Assembly: GCF_028728065.1 (NCBI RefSeq) | Contig: NZ_CP117811.1 | Location: 2,666,001-2,730,000, forward strand | Reading direction: 5' to 3' | Source: Lentisphaera profundi | Lineage (GTDB): Bacteria > Verrucomicrobiota > Lentisphaeria > Lentisphaerales > Lentisphaeraceae | Length of the DNA stretch: 64,000 nt | Shown: positions 9,270 to 16,921 of the stretch, piece by piece | How the letters are laid out: each line of letters opens with the position of its first letter | Numbering within the stretch: the first letter of the stretch is position 1 | The notes under the pieces: model-generated | Seen by the model: only the letters and a program-made list of their open reading frames with translations | Database searches by the model: none | Told to the model about the DNA's origin: nothing | Made by a program: the position numbers and the translations under genes

Positions 9270-9384
9270 TTCTGACTCCTCTGTTTTAGGTTTGGTCGCT
9301 TATAGCAGAGTACATCTGAGTCTTGTTATTCTCAATAGATGTTTATGCTATAAGCAATTAACAGAAGTGTTGCACTTATTATAC
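8277..9384 (-). mobile_element. IS30-family insertion sequence
   Basis: About 1,108 bases containing one IS30 transposase. Near both ends lie inverted copies of TAAGTGCAACAC (8285-8296 and 9367-9378). GAAT directly flanks the assigned limits (8273-8276 and 9385-9388) and is taken as the target duplication. The transposase stop codon is the first three bases of the element. The ends outside the 12-base match are not symmetrical, so the limits could shift a few bases. Confidence 0.85.
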
Positions 9385-9884
9385 GAATGCAGGACAAATC
9401 AAAATCAATCCTGTTCAAGTTTGGGCTAATATGGATTCTACTTTGAACAAGGTCGATAAAAAAGAACTACAGAACCTTCTCAACTATATTCACGCTCAAG
9501 TTACTCAAGCACTAAGTGGCTATTTTGATTTAACTGAATTAGATGGTCCAGATGTTTTGACTATTTCTATTGCTTTAAGTGATGGTGAAGCTTCTTGTAT
9601 AGCTTTAGAAACAGAATCTTCAGCTATGCCTCTTGGACTTGCAAGTGCCTTTGTTAAAAATTCTTCATCGACTCTTCATCAACTCATAGATAATGCTTCT
9701 GTTGAAATAAAAGTTGAAGATGTAAAAACCCCAGATTTATTTTTTGCTGGAATTGATTCAATTACTAACAAGAAAGCTAATTGGAATAGTACTCAAGAAA
9801 GTTTTGATTTCTGGGCCTTAAGAGTTAAAAAAGAACTCTTAGCTTGTGGTGCAGGTAAATAAACTCTCTCACAGCTCAATTTTT

Positions 9885-9912
9885 AAGCCCTTCATCACGA
9901 AGGGCTTTTTTT
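9885..9912 (+). terminator. Terminator after DUF3313 paralogue 2
   Basis: AAGCCCTTC-ATCAC-GAAGGGCTT then a T run. It differs by one loop base from the terminator at 7564, so the two genes were duplicated together with their terminators. Confidence 0.9.
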
Positions 9913-9962
9913 GTGCCTAGATAACAAAAATATAATTTTTTTAGAAAGCACTTGTTTTTTTG

Positions 9963-9995
9963 TTGCATGCAATTATAATCAGTTATTGCACGCAA
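9963..9995. promoter_or_regulatory. Pair of palindromic operator candidates for the sugar cluster
   Basis: TTGCATGCAA (9963-9972) and TTGCACGCAA (9986-9995), centres 23 bases apart, lie 30-62 bases before the start of the first sugar gene. CTGCATGCAA also occurs before the LacI-type regulator gene (15638-15647). Recognition by that regulator is an inference. Confidence 0.55.
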
Positions 9996-10024
9996 CTTTC
10001 ATCCACAAGAAAAGGTTTTCACAA

Positions 10025-10849
10025 ATGAGCGATAAAGATCTAAGTAAACTCTGTCTCCACACCATGACCAACAAGCCCTGGAATTTAGACCAATGTCTAA
10101 GCAATTACGAAAAAGCGGGTATTGGCGGCATTTCAGTTTGGAGAAATGTGATTGAAGGCCGTAATCTCAATCAAGTAAAGAAAGATATTGCTAACGCAGG
10201 TTTAAAAACCGCTTCACTTGTTCGTGGAGGTTTCTTCACGGGTGATGCTGCACAAAAACAAGCGGCTATTGATGAAAACAAAACTATCATTGATGAGGCT
10301 CAGGCTATTGGCGCGCCTTTAGTTGTTCTCGTTTGCGGTGCAACACCTGGCAATACGGTTGAACAAAATTTACAAGAAGTTCGCGATGGCATCGCTGCTA
10401 TTCTCCCTCATGCAGAGCAAGCTGGAGTTAAACTCGGCATCGAACCTTTGCACCCGATGTATGCCGATACTCGTTCTTGTGTATCAAGTATGCGCTCAGC
10501 CAATGATCTAGCTGAAGGTCTTAATCATTCTCATATTGGCGTAACCGTCGATGTATTTCATCTCTACTGGGAAGAGCATTTGAGAAGTGAACTTCTCCGC
10601 TGTGGCAAAAATGGCAATCTCTTCTCTTACCATATTTGCGATTGGAAAACTAATCCTGCAGATATGTTAAATGATCGCGGACTCATGGGTGAAGGTATCA
10701 TCCCAGTTGATCGTATCAGTGAATGGGTTACTGAGGCTGGCTTTAAGGGTTTTCACGAAGTCGAAATTTTCTCCGATCGTTACTGGTCAATGGATCAAAA
10801 TGATTACCTCGATAAAATCGTTGAATCTTATAAGAAGTTGAAATACTAA
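10025..10849 (+). CDS. Xylose-isomerase-like TIM-barrel sugar isomerase/epimerase
   Basis: 274 residues from the ATG at 10025 (MSDKDLSKLC). The frame is open further upstream but crosses the operator pair, so that extension is unlikely. Recognisable blocks are GISVWRN, a GIEPLHPMYADTRSCV stretch with the metal-binding Glu, DVFHLYWEE, SYHICDW and GEGIIP, then HEVEIFS. These are the Glu/His/Asp metal ligands of the AP-endonuclease-2/xylose isomerase-like superfamily. Such enzymes isomerise, epimerise or dehydrate sugars. It is the first gene of the cluster with the dehydrogenases downstream. Substrate unknown. Confidence 0.85.
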   Translation: MSDKDLSKLCLHTMTNKPWNLDQCLSNYEKAGIGGISVWRNVIEGRNLNQVKKDIANAGLKTASLVRGGFFTGDAAQKQAAIDENKTIIDEAQAIGAPLVVLVCGATPGNTVEQNLQEVRDGIAAILPHAEQAGVKLGIEPLHPMYADTRSCVSSMRSANDLAEGLNHSHIGVTVDVFHLYWEEHLRSELLRCGKNGNLFSYHICDWKTNPADMLNDRGLMGEGIIPVDRISEWVTEAGFKGFHEVEIFSDRYWSMDQNDYLDKIVESYKKLKY

Positions 10850-10857
10850 AGATTAAC

Positions 10858-11041
10858 AACAAGTCGGGGCCAGCCCCGTACCCCGTGAGGGTTGCCACCC
10901 TCAACAGGCGATAATTTGCTCCGCACAATAAAAACAAATAAGAAACAAGTCGGGGCCAGCCCCAAACCCCGTGAGGCTTGCCACCCTCAACAGGCGATAA
11001 TTTGCTCCGCACAATAATAAATTTTAATAAAAACAAATAAG
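10858..11041. repeat. Two direct copies of an 86-base GC-rich palindromic unit
   Basis: The unit AAGTCGGGGCCAGCCCC... occurs from 10858 and again from 10944, nearly identical over about 73 bases and followed in both by AAAACAAATAAG. Each copy has two hairpins, GGGGC-CA-GCCCC and GAGGGT-TGCC-ACCCTC (the second weaker in copy 2). The repeat fills the gap between the isomerase and dehydrogenase genes and its trailing AAATAAGGAA serves as the ribosome site of the latter. It may shape mRNA stability. Confidence 0.85.
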
Positions 11042-11050
11042 GAATACACC

Positions 11051-12205
11051 ATGGAAATTAGAAAAATTGGTATCATCATGAACGGCGTAACTGGCCGTAT
11101 GGGAACTAACCAGCACCTTGAGCGCTCAATTCACGCAATTATGCAAGAGGGTGGGATCAAAATCAATAATGATTTAACTCTGCTTCCTGATCCAGTTTTG
11201 ACGGGTCGTAACGAAAACAAAATCAAAGCCCTTGCAGAGAAATACGGTATTGAAAAATACACTACTGATCTTCAGTCAGTGCTCGATGACCCTTACTACA
11301 AAATTTTCTTCGACTCTTCTGGTACTCAGTTCCGTCGTAAGTTCGTTGAAATGGCTGTAAAAGCTGGCAAGGCTATCTACTGTGAAAAACCAACTGCTAT
11401 CACTACTGAAGACGCCCTCTATCTGTACACACTTTGTACTGATGCTGGCCTCAAAAATGGCGTTGTGCAAGATAAACTTTGGTTGCCAGGCCTACGTAAA
11501 TTCTCTATGCTCAAGGAACAAGGTTTCTTCGGTAAAATCCTTTCTATCAAAGGTGATTTCGGTTACTGGGTATTTGATGGTAAAGTAGAAGACCAACCGG
11601 TTCAACGTCCTTCTTGGAACTACCGCGAAGAAGATGGCGGTGGTATGATCATCGATATGCACTGTCACTGGCGTTATGTTTTCGATAATCTTTTCGGCGC
11701 AGTGAAATCTGTATCTTGCCGTAAAGCAATCATTGTCGACGAGCGTGTTGACGAAAATGGCAATACTTACAAATGTACTGCTGATGATACGGCTTACGCA
11801 ACTTTCGAAGTTGAAGATGGCACTCACATTCAAATGATTTCTAGCTGGAATACTCGCGTTCGTAAAGATGATTTACTCACTATTCAGGTAGATGGTACTC
11901 ATGGTTCTGCGATTGTTGGTCTTCGCAAATGCTTAGTTCAGCCACACGCAATTACTCCTAAAGCTATTTGGAACCCAGATATCGATTCTCCTATTGATTA
12001 CCTCGACCAATGGCATGAAGTACCTGACGCTGGTTTCTATGATAACGCTTTCAAAATCCAATGGGAAAAATTTATTCGCCACGTTGAACTCGACGAAGAT
12101 TTCCGCTGGTCACTTCTTGAGGGTGCTAAAGGTGTTCAACTTGCCGAACTCAGTCTTGAGTCACATGACAAGAAATGCTGGGTAGACGTTCCAGGTTTGG
12201 ACTAA
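11051..12205 (+). CDS. Gfo/Idh/MocA-family sugar dehydrogenase
   Basis: 384 residues. The N-terminal Rossmann fold has GVTGRMG near residues 13-19. E112-K113-P114 is the family's EKP motif with the catalytic Lys, followed by QDKLWLPGLRKF. The C-terminal part has GGGMIIDMHCHW, where a metal- or substrate-binding Asp-x3-His sits. The family oxidises or reduces sugar hydroxyls and carbonyls with NAD(P). The ATG at 11051 is preceded by AAGGAA. It lies nine bases before the SDR gene, so both are co-transcribed. Confidence 0.9.
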   Translation: MEIRKIGIIMNGVTGRMGTNQHLERSIHAIMQEGGIKINNDLTLLPDPVLTGRNENKIKALAEKYGIEKYTTDLQSVLDDPYYKIFFDSSGTQFRRKFVEMAVKAGKAIYCEKPTAITTEDALYLYTLCTDAGLKNGVVQDKLWLPGLRKFSMLKEQGFFGKILSIKGDFGYWVFDGKVEDQPVQRPSWNYREEDGGGMIIDMHCHWRYVFDNLFGAVKSVSCRKAIIVDERVDENGNTYKCTADDTAYATFEVEDGTHIQMISSWNTRVRKDDLLTIQVDGTHGSAIVGLRKCLVQPHAITPKAIWNPDIDSPIDYLDQWHEVPDAGFYDNAFKIQWEKFIRHVELDEDFRWSLLEGAKGVQLAELSLESHDKKCWVDVPGLD

Positions 12206-12214
12206 GGTCTTAGT

Positions 12215-13003
12215 ATGAGCGAAACAGCTGTTGTTTTAGTAACAGGTGCAAGCCGCGGCCTCGGCCGTGGCATCGCCATAGAGCTCGCAGAGGGTGGTTA
12301 TTCAGTAGCCATCAACTATGCGGGAAATCGCACTGCTGCTGAAGAAGCTGCTGAGCTCTGTCGCGCCGCTGCACCCAATGCGGATCAAAAGTTCATCCCT
12401 ATACAAGGTGATATATCTTCTAGTGATTCTCGTAAAGCCATGCTTCAAAGTGTACTCGATCAATTCGGTCGTATCGATGCTTTAGTTAATAATGCTGGTA
12501 TTGCCCCAAAAGTTCGCGCCGATATTACTGAAGCTAGCGAAGAATCTTTTGAAGAATTAGTGAAAACAAATCTCATGGGTCCTTATTTCTTGACTCAAGT
12601 GGTGGCTAATCACTGGTTAGAAGCAAAGCCCGAAACCCTAAAAGGTGGTTTTAGAATTATTTTTGTTACCTCTATCTCATCACATACCGCCTCTGTCACA
12701 CGTGGTGATTATTGTGTCTCTAAAGCTGGTCTCTCTATGGCTGTACAACTTTGGGCACAACGTTTAGCTGATGAAAATATTCAAGTATACGAATTACGTC
12801 CCGGCATCATGAAGACTGATATGACTTCTGGTGTAACGGCTAAATACGATGCACTTATTGAAGGTGGACTTGTTCCTCAGAAGCGTTGGGGTACTCCCAA
12901 AGATTTAGGACTTGCTGCAAAATCACTTATTGATGGTGATTTCCCCTTCTCTACTGGTACCGTAATTGACATTGATGGCGGCTTTCAAATCCGTCACCTA
13001 TAA
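12215..13003 (+). CDS. Short-chain dehydrogenase/reductase (FabG-like)
   Basis: 262 residues. T10-G-A-S-R-G-L-G17 is the cofactor loop, NNAG follows near residue 91, and Y166-x3-K170 with an upstream Ser (TSISSH) gives the catalytic triad. The C-terminus DIDGGFQIRHL is typical of classical SDRs. The sequence looks like 3-oxoacyl-ACP reductase, but the sugar-gene context favours oxidation of a sugar or sugar acid. Gaps to both neighbours are nine bases. Confidence 0.9.
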   Translation: MSETAVVLVTGASRGLGRGIAIELAEGGYSVAINYAGNRTAAEEAAELCRAAAPNADQKFIPIQGDISSSDSRKAMLQSVLDQFGRIDALVNNAGIAPKVRADITEASEESFEELVKTNLMGPYFLTQVVANHWLEAKPETLKGGFRIIFVTSISSHTASVTRGDYCVSKAGLSMAVQLWAQRLADENIQVYELRPGIMKTDMTSGVTAKYDALIEGGLVPQKRWGTPKDLGLAAKSLIDGDFPFSTGTVIDIDGGFQIRHL

Positions 13004-13012
13004 GGAGAAATT

Positions 13013-15103
13013 ATGAGCGTAGAAATCCCACAAGATATCCTCGATTCACTCACACGAGTAAAAATGCCTTCAGGTGCGAGTGAGCGCCAAGTCAATCAAG
13101 TGATTGATATTGCTGGACACAAAGTCCCTGTTTATACAACAAGTTCACTTGTTTTAGGTTCTGGTGCTGCTGGCCTTCGCGCCGCGGTTGAACTCAAACG
13201 CAAAGGCGTAGATGTCACCGTTGCGACTAGCGCAATGTTTGGTGGGACTTCTGCTTGTTCCGGTTCAGATAAGCAAACTCTTCATACTGCAGGTACATCT
13301 AATCGTGGTGACGACTTTGTTCAGCTAGGCCAAGACATTAGTTCTGGTGGTGCAATGGATAAAGATACTGCCTATATTGAAGGCGCCGATTCTTTGCGCG
13401 CTTTCTCTAGCCTGCAATACATGGGCTTGCCACTTCCCCAAGATCGTTTTGGTGCCGTCTTGCGTTACCAGACTGATCACGATGAAGTCGGTCGTGCAAC
13501 CAGTTGTGGACCGCGTACTTCACGCCTCATGGTAAAAGTGCTCTGTGAAGAAGCTATTCGCCTTGGTGTTGATTTTATGAAAGGCACTACCGGGATTCAA
13601 ATCCTCAAAGAAGAGCGTGATGGTGAACTCAAATCAAGTGGTTTAATTGCCATTAAGCGTACAGATGAAACTAATGAATTTGGACTCATCGTTATTCTTT
13701 GTGATAAATTAGTCTTAGCAACCGGCGGTCCTGGTGAACTCTATCGCGATAGTGTTTACCCAAAAAATTGCTTCGGGTCATTAGGTATGGCTCTTGAAGC
13801 GGGTATAGAGGCGGTCAATTTAACCGAGAGCCAATTCGGTATTGGAACTCGTAGAACTGAATTTCCTTGGAATCTTTCGGGAACATACGTACAAGTTCTA
13901 CCTTATATTTACTCACTTGATAAAGAGGGTAATGAGCACAATTTCTTAGCGGATTACTACCGCACGACTCAAGAACTTGTTTCCAATGTATTCCGCAAAG
14001 GTTATCAATGGCCTTTCCATGCAACTCGCATGTTAGATTATGGCTCCAGTTTAGTTGATTTAGCTATCTTCATTGAGAGTAGTAAAGGTCATACTATTTT
14101 CATGGACTTTAATCGCAATCCTCAAATGGTTCCTGGAGAAAATGAATTTTCTTTAAAGCGTTTAGATGATGATGTGCGTACTTACTTAGTCAATAATGAA
14201 GCCTTACAAGACTTGCCTATTGATCGCTTACGTCGCATGAATCCACTCGCCATTGAACTCTATAAAATGCATGGTCACGATATTTCTGAAAAGCCTTTGC
14301 CTTTCAATGTATCTAACCAACATATGAATGGTGGTGTCGAAGTCGATATTTGGGCTCAAAGTTCACTCAAAGCCTGTTATGCTATTGGGGAAGTTTCCGG
14401 TACTCACGGAGTCACTCGACCTGGTGGTGCCGCACTCAATGCTGGTCAAGTATTTGGAACGCGTTGTGCTGATCATATTGCTTCAGTTGGAGCTTCTACT
14501 CCAGAGACAAGTGAAATAAAAACTCAAGAAAATACTATTGCTGCTGTTCTTGCTGAACTCACCAATGCTGTCGGTAATGAAAAACAACCAAGTACTGATG
14601 AAGTTCGAGATATCATTCAAAATCGTATGAGTGATAATGCTGGATTTATTTGCGATAAAGATAATGCCCTTAAAGCTTTGCTTGATACGCAAACTTTTAA
14701 TCGCAAATTGGAAAAAGGTCTAAGCATCAAGACAAGTCGTCATGCGGCCAGTTATTTTCAGTGGCGCCAAACAGCTCTTTCTGCAGAGGCGGTACTCAAT
14801 TGTCTCAATCGCTATATTAATAGTGATGGTGGAAGTCGTGGTGCGCGTGCACTTTGCTCAAAGCATGGTTCTGAAATTCCTGAAACACGCATGGGTAAAC
14901 TCAATGAATATCGCTTTATCGCTGAAAAAGATGAGCATAAATCAGAAAAAATCATTATTAAATTAGATCCAAAAACTAATGATTTTGTGACCTGTACCAA
15001 AGATATTCGTGAGATGGAAGATCCCGGCTCCATTTTCTTTGAGAAGAACTGGGGTAATTACCTCACTGAAAAGATCTACGATAAAGGTTTTAAGCATCGT
15101 TAG
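13013..15103 (+). CDS. FAD-binding oxidoreductase of the succinate dehydrogenase/fumarate reductase flavoprotein family
   Basis: 696 residues. GSGAAGLRAAVELKRKG at about 48-64 is the FAD ADP-binding loop. GGTSACSGSDKQ follows, as in the family's covalent or adenine-binding segment. TSCGPRTSR, VLATGGPGELY and RPGGAALNAGQVFG are the substrate and second FAD regions. No signal peptide is present, so it is cytoplasmic. It ends the run of four catabolic genes and is an unusual partner for them: it probably passes electrons from a substrate oxidation to an unknown acceptor. No iron-sulfur or membrane-anchor subunit is adjacent. AAGGAG precedes its ATG. Confidence 0.85.
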   Translation: MSVEIPQDILDSLTRVKMPSGASERQVNQVIDIAGHKVPVYTTSSLVLGSGAAGLRAAVELKRKGVDVTVATSAMFGGTSACSGSDKQTLHTAGTSNRGDDFVQLGQDISSGGAMDKDTAYIEGADSLRAFSSLQYMGLPLPQDRFGAVLRYQTDHDEVGRATSCGPRTSRLMVKVLCEEAIRLGVDFMKGTTGIQILKEERDGELKSSGLIAIKRTDETNEFGLIVILCDKLVLATGGPGELYRDSVYPKNCFGSLGMALEAGIEAVNLTESQFGIGTRRTEFPWNLSGTYVQVLPYIYSLDKEGNEHNFLADYYRTTQELVSNVFRKGYQWPFHATRMLDYGSSLVDLAIFIESSKGHTIFMDFNRNPQMVPGENEFSLKRLDDDVRTYLVNNEALQDLPIDRLRRMNPLAIELYKMHGHDISEKPLPFNVSNQHMNGGVEVDIWAQSSLKACYAIGEVSGTHGVTRPGGAALNAGQVFGTRCADHIASVGASTPETSEIKTQENTIAAVLAELTNAVGNEKQPSTDEVRDIIQNRMSDNAGFICDKDNALKALLDTQTFNRKLEKGLSIKTSRHAASYFQWRQTALSAEAVLNCLNRYINSDGGSRGARALCSKHGSEIPETRMGKLNEYRFIAEKDEHKSEKIIIKLDPKTNDFVTCTKDIREMEDPGSIFFEKNWGNYLTEKIYDKGFKHR

Positions 15104-15157
15104 CTTGGTATAAGAGACGTCTCGGTGCTTTAGGACTAAATGAAGTTCTTATCCTCC

Positions 15158-15316
15158 TGGGAGCGCAGGCGTCTCGCCTGCATTTTCACTCAAGCTCAAT
15201 CACCCGTCCCTGGGAGCGCAGGCGTCTCGCCTGCATTTTCACTCAAGCTCAATCACCCGTCCCTGGGAGCGCAGGCGTCTCGCCTGCATTTTCACTCAAG
15301 CTCGATCCCCCGTCCC
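15158..15316. repeat. Three tandem 53-base repeats with a GCAGGCG hairpin
   Basis: Units start at 15158, 15211 and 15264 and are almost identical; a remnant begins at 15317. Each contains GCAGGCG-TCT-CGCCTGC, a perfect seven-base stem. The units abut with no spacers, so this is not a CRISPR array. The repeat follows the flavoprotein gene, and could stop or stabilise its transcript. Confidence 0.9.
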
Positions 15317-15333
15317 TAGGAGCGCAGCGACTA

Positions 15334-15514
15334 GCCTTGGGATTCTTAAGGGGTGTTGCCACACAGGCGGATAAAAATTATTGGCCCGTACGGCAGTACC
15401 TTCAGCGAGGTTTGGGGCAGATCCCCAGTATAAATACCTCCGGTGGCCGAGGAGCCCTCGGGGCCTTACTAAAAAAGGTGGCAGCACGTATAAATACCCT
15501 TAAGTTCCCTAAGA
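15334..15514. repeat. Structured intergenic element with long imperfect inverted arms
   Basis: The left arm (15334-15361, CCTTGGGATTCTTAAGGGG...) pairs imperfectly with the right arm (15479-15514, ...ACCCTTAAGTTCCCTAAG). Inside are smaller hairpins such as TGGGG-CAGAT-CCCCA. The string GTTGCCACACAGGCGGATAA resembles part of the 10858 repeat (GTTGCCACC...CAGGCGATAA). No coding capacity is evident. With the tandem units it fills most of the 587-base gap before the regulator gene. Confidence 0.6.
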
Positions 15515-15637
15515 TTGGGAGCCCCCGAAACCATAACTTAAGCTTGAAATTTTTGATTTTATAAAAATGATTCCACTCAGGTTTTACCTGAGTGGAATTC
15601 TCTTTATCCAAAAGCTCTTTGGTGCGTAACTTGAAAG

Positions 15638-15647
15638 CTGCATGCAA
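15638..15647. promoter_or_regulatory. Candidate autoregulatory operator of the LacI-type gene
   Basis: CTGCATGCAA, containing the palindrome TGCATGCA, lies 43 bases before the regulator start and resembles the pair at 9963-9995. Confidence 0.45.
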
Positions 15648-15690
15648 AGATTTAGAGTAGCCTAATAAATTTTAATTCTAGGATCAAAAA

Positions 15691-16668
15691 ATGAGTGTGA
15701 CTATTTACGACATTGCAAAAGCAGCGGGAACTTCCACCAGTACCGTTTCTCGTGTTCTCAATGGCTCGGCACTCATTGGTGATGAACTCTCGGCAAAAAT
15801 CCTTGAAACCGCTGAACGCTTGGGTTATAAAAAACGCGCTATTCGCAAACAGAAGAGTCGCGCCATTATAAATATCAAATTAGTTCTCGGTCAACTAAGT
15901 GATCCCACCCTACCCCTTTTTTACTCGGTTCCCGAACTTATTAATTCACTTAAAAAAAGCGTACCAGATAATCAAGTCAATATTATTTGTGAAACGAGCA
16001 CTAAACCCGAAGATCTTTTTGCTTCCAAAAAAGCCGCCAATATTGATGCGGTTATTTTTGCTTTTTGTCACGTCCCAAAGAAGACAGTCGCCTACTTAAA
16101 AGAGGCTCAAATCCCTTTTCTCGCTTTGAATCGTGAATTAGCTGATTCGGATTTCATTTCTTATCCCAATACCGATGAAATGAAAAAATTAACAAGTCGC
16201 GTCATTAAAGCCAAAAACTCGAAATCAGCCATTTTTATCCAAATGAATAAAGATCTGGATGTCACTATTGAGCGACGCAATGGCTTTCTTCAAGCTTGTG
16301 CTGAACTGCAAGTCGACGCCCAAGTTGAAACACTCAAAAGCCTTGCTGATATAAGCGAAGATTTTATCCAAGACCTCCATCAACAAAATTGTCAGGCAGT
16401 TGTTTGCATGAACGATATTATTGCCACCAGTTTTATAATGCGCTCTCAGCAATCTTGTTACCAAGTTCCCCGTGATTTTTCTGTTTCCGGCTTTGATGGA
16501 TCCAGTATAACCGCGGTACTTCCAAAAAAGCTCTGTACCGTAAAGCTCGATATGAATACACTCGGCGAAAAGTCCGGCGAATGGATACTCGAACGCGTTA
16601 TCAATCGCAGTGAATCTCCTTGCCAAATTAAACTCCCCGGTCAATTCATCTCAGGCGAAACTCTTTAA
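15691..16668 (+). CDS. LacI-family transcription regulator
   Basis: 325 residues. The first 25 residues (VTIYDIAKAAGTSTSTVSRVLNG) are a textbook LacI helix-turn-helix plus hinge region. The rest is a periplasmic-binding-protein-like sensor ending in FDGSSITAVLPKKLCTVKLDM, a usual C-terminal pattern. It stands after the sugar cluster and is the likely local regulator; its ligand is presumably a pathway sugar. Matching TGCATGCA palindromes before it and before the first catabolic gene support local and self control. Confidence 0.93.
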   Translation: MSVTIYDIAKAAGTSTSTVSRVLNGSALIGDELSAKILETAERLGYKKRAIRKQKSRAIINIKLVLGQLSDPTLPLFYSVPELINSLKKSVPDNQVNIICETSTKPEDLFASKKAANIDAVIFAFCHVPKKTVAYLKEAQIPFLALNRELADSDFISYPNTDEMKKLTSRVIKAKNSKSAIFIQMNKDLDVTIERRNGFLQACAELQVDAQVETLKSLADISEDFIQDLHQQNCQAVVCMNDIIATSFIMRSQQSCYQVPRDFSVSGFDGSSITAVLPKKLCTVKLDMNTLGEKSGEWILERVINRSESPCQIKLPGQFISGETL

Positions 16669-16865
16669 TATTCTTCGATCGTCGTGAATGAATACACCTT
16701 GGCTAATGTCGAAGTATGTTTTCCCCACTCAAATCATCAATTGAATTTTATGATTTTTTTAGTTCATTTATATACATTTGGCATTACTGGCGAAAGCCTA
16801 TTATGATGCTATTTTCGGCACATATAACTGGCCTGTATTAACTAAAGAAATTGATTATATATTGA

Positions 16866-16887
16866 TATATTCGAATGAATGAATATA
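16866..16887. promoter_or_regulatory. Inverted repeat upstream of metH
   Basis: TATATTC (16866-16872), eight bases, GAATATA (16881-16887), 35 bases before metH. It could be an operator. No cobalamin or SAM riboswitch fold could be recognised in 16669-16921. Confidence 0.35.
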
Positions 16888-16921
16888 GTGCCCAAAATTT
16901 AACGTACGGATTCATCAAATT

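Larger units (their letters stand above)
7932..9862 (+). pseudogene. DUF3313-family lipoprotein, paralogue 2, split by an IS30 element
   Basis: The 5' part (7932-8276) encodes a lipoprotein signal (LLFSC) and the N-terminal region. The 3' part (9389-9862) encodes the DUF3313 core: VQVWANMDSTL, GPDVLTISIALSDGE and FDFWALRVKKEL, matching gene 1 block by block. An IS30 element lies between. Removing 8277-9388 (the element plus one GAAT) joins the halves in frame as KYKHLNAGQIKINP and gives about 272 residues. The N-terminal region holds a tandem repeat of a roughly 40-residue TSY...DQL..RYVSK unit that gene 1 has once. As it stands the product ends soon after residue 115. Confidence 0.88.

Noticed and set aside
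9911-10024. Longer N-terminus for the TIM-barrel gene
   Set aside because: It would start within the terminator of the previous gene and cross the operator pair; the added residues are not like the family.
10743-11036. Minus-strand ORF over the end of the isomerase gene and the repeats
   Set aside because: It is made of antisense and palindromic repeat DNA with no family pattern.
15158-15316. CRISPR-like repeat array
   Set aside because: The three 53-base units abut directly with no spacers and there are no cas genes; it is a plain tandem repeat.
15296-15647. ORFs on both strands within the repeat region
   Set aside because: Low-complexity, palindrome-driven frames overlapping one another; no start signal or known domain.
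16669-16921. Cobalamin or SAM riboswitch before metH
   Set aside because: No conserved B12-box or SAM-riboswitch core could be seen by eye; left for a covariance search.
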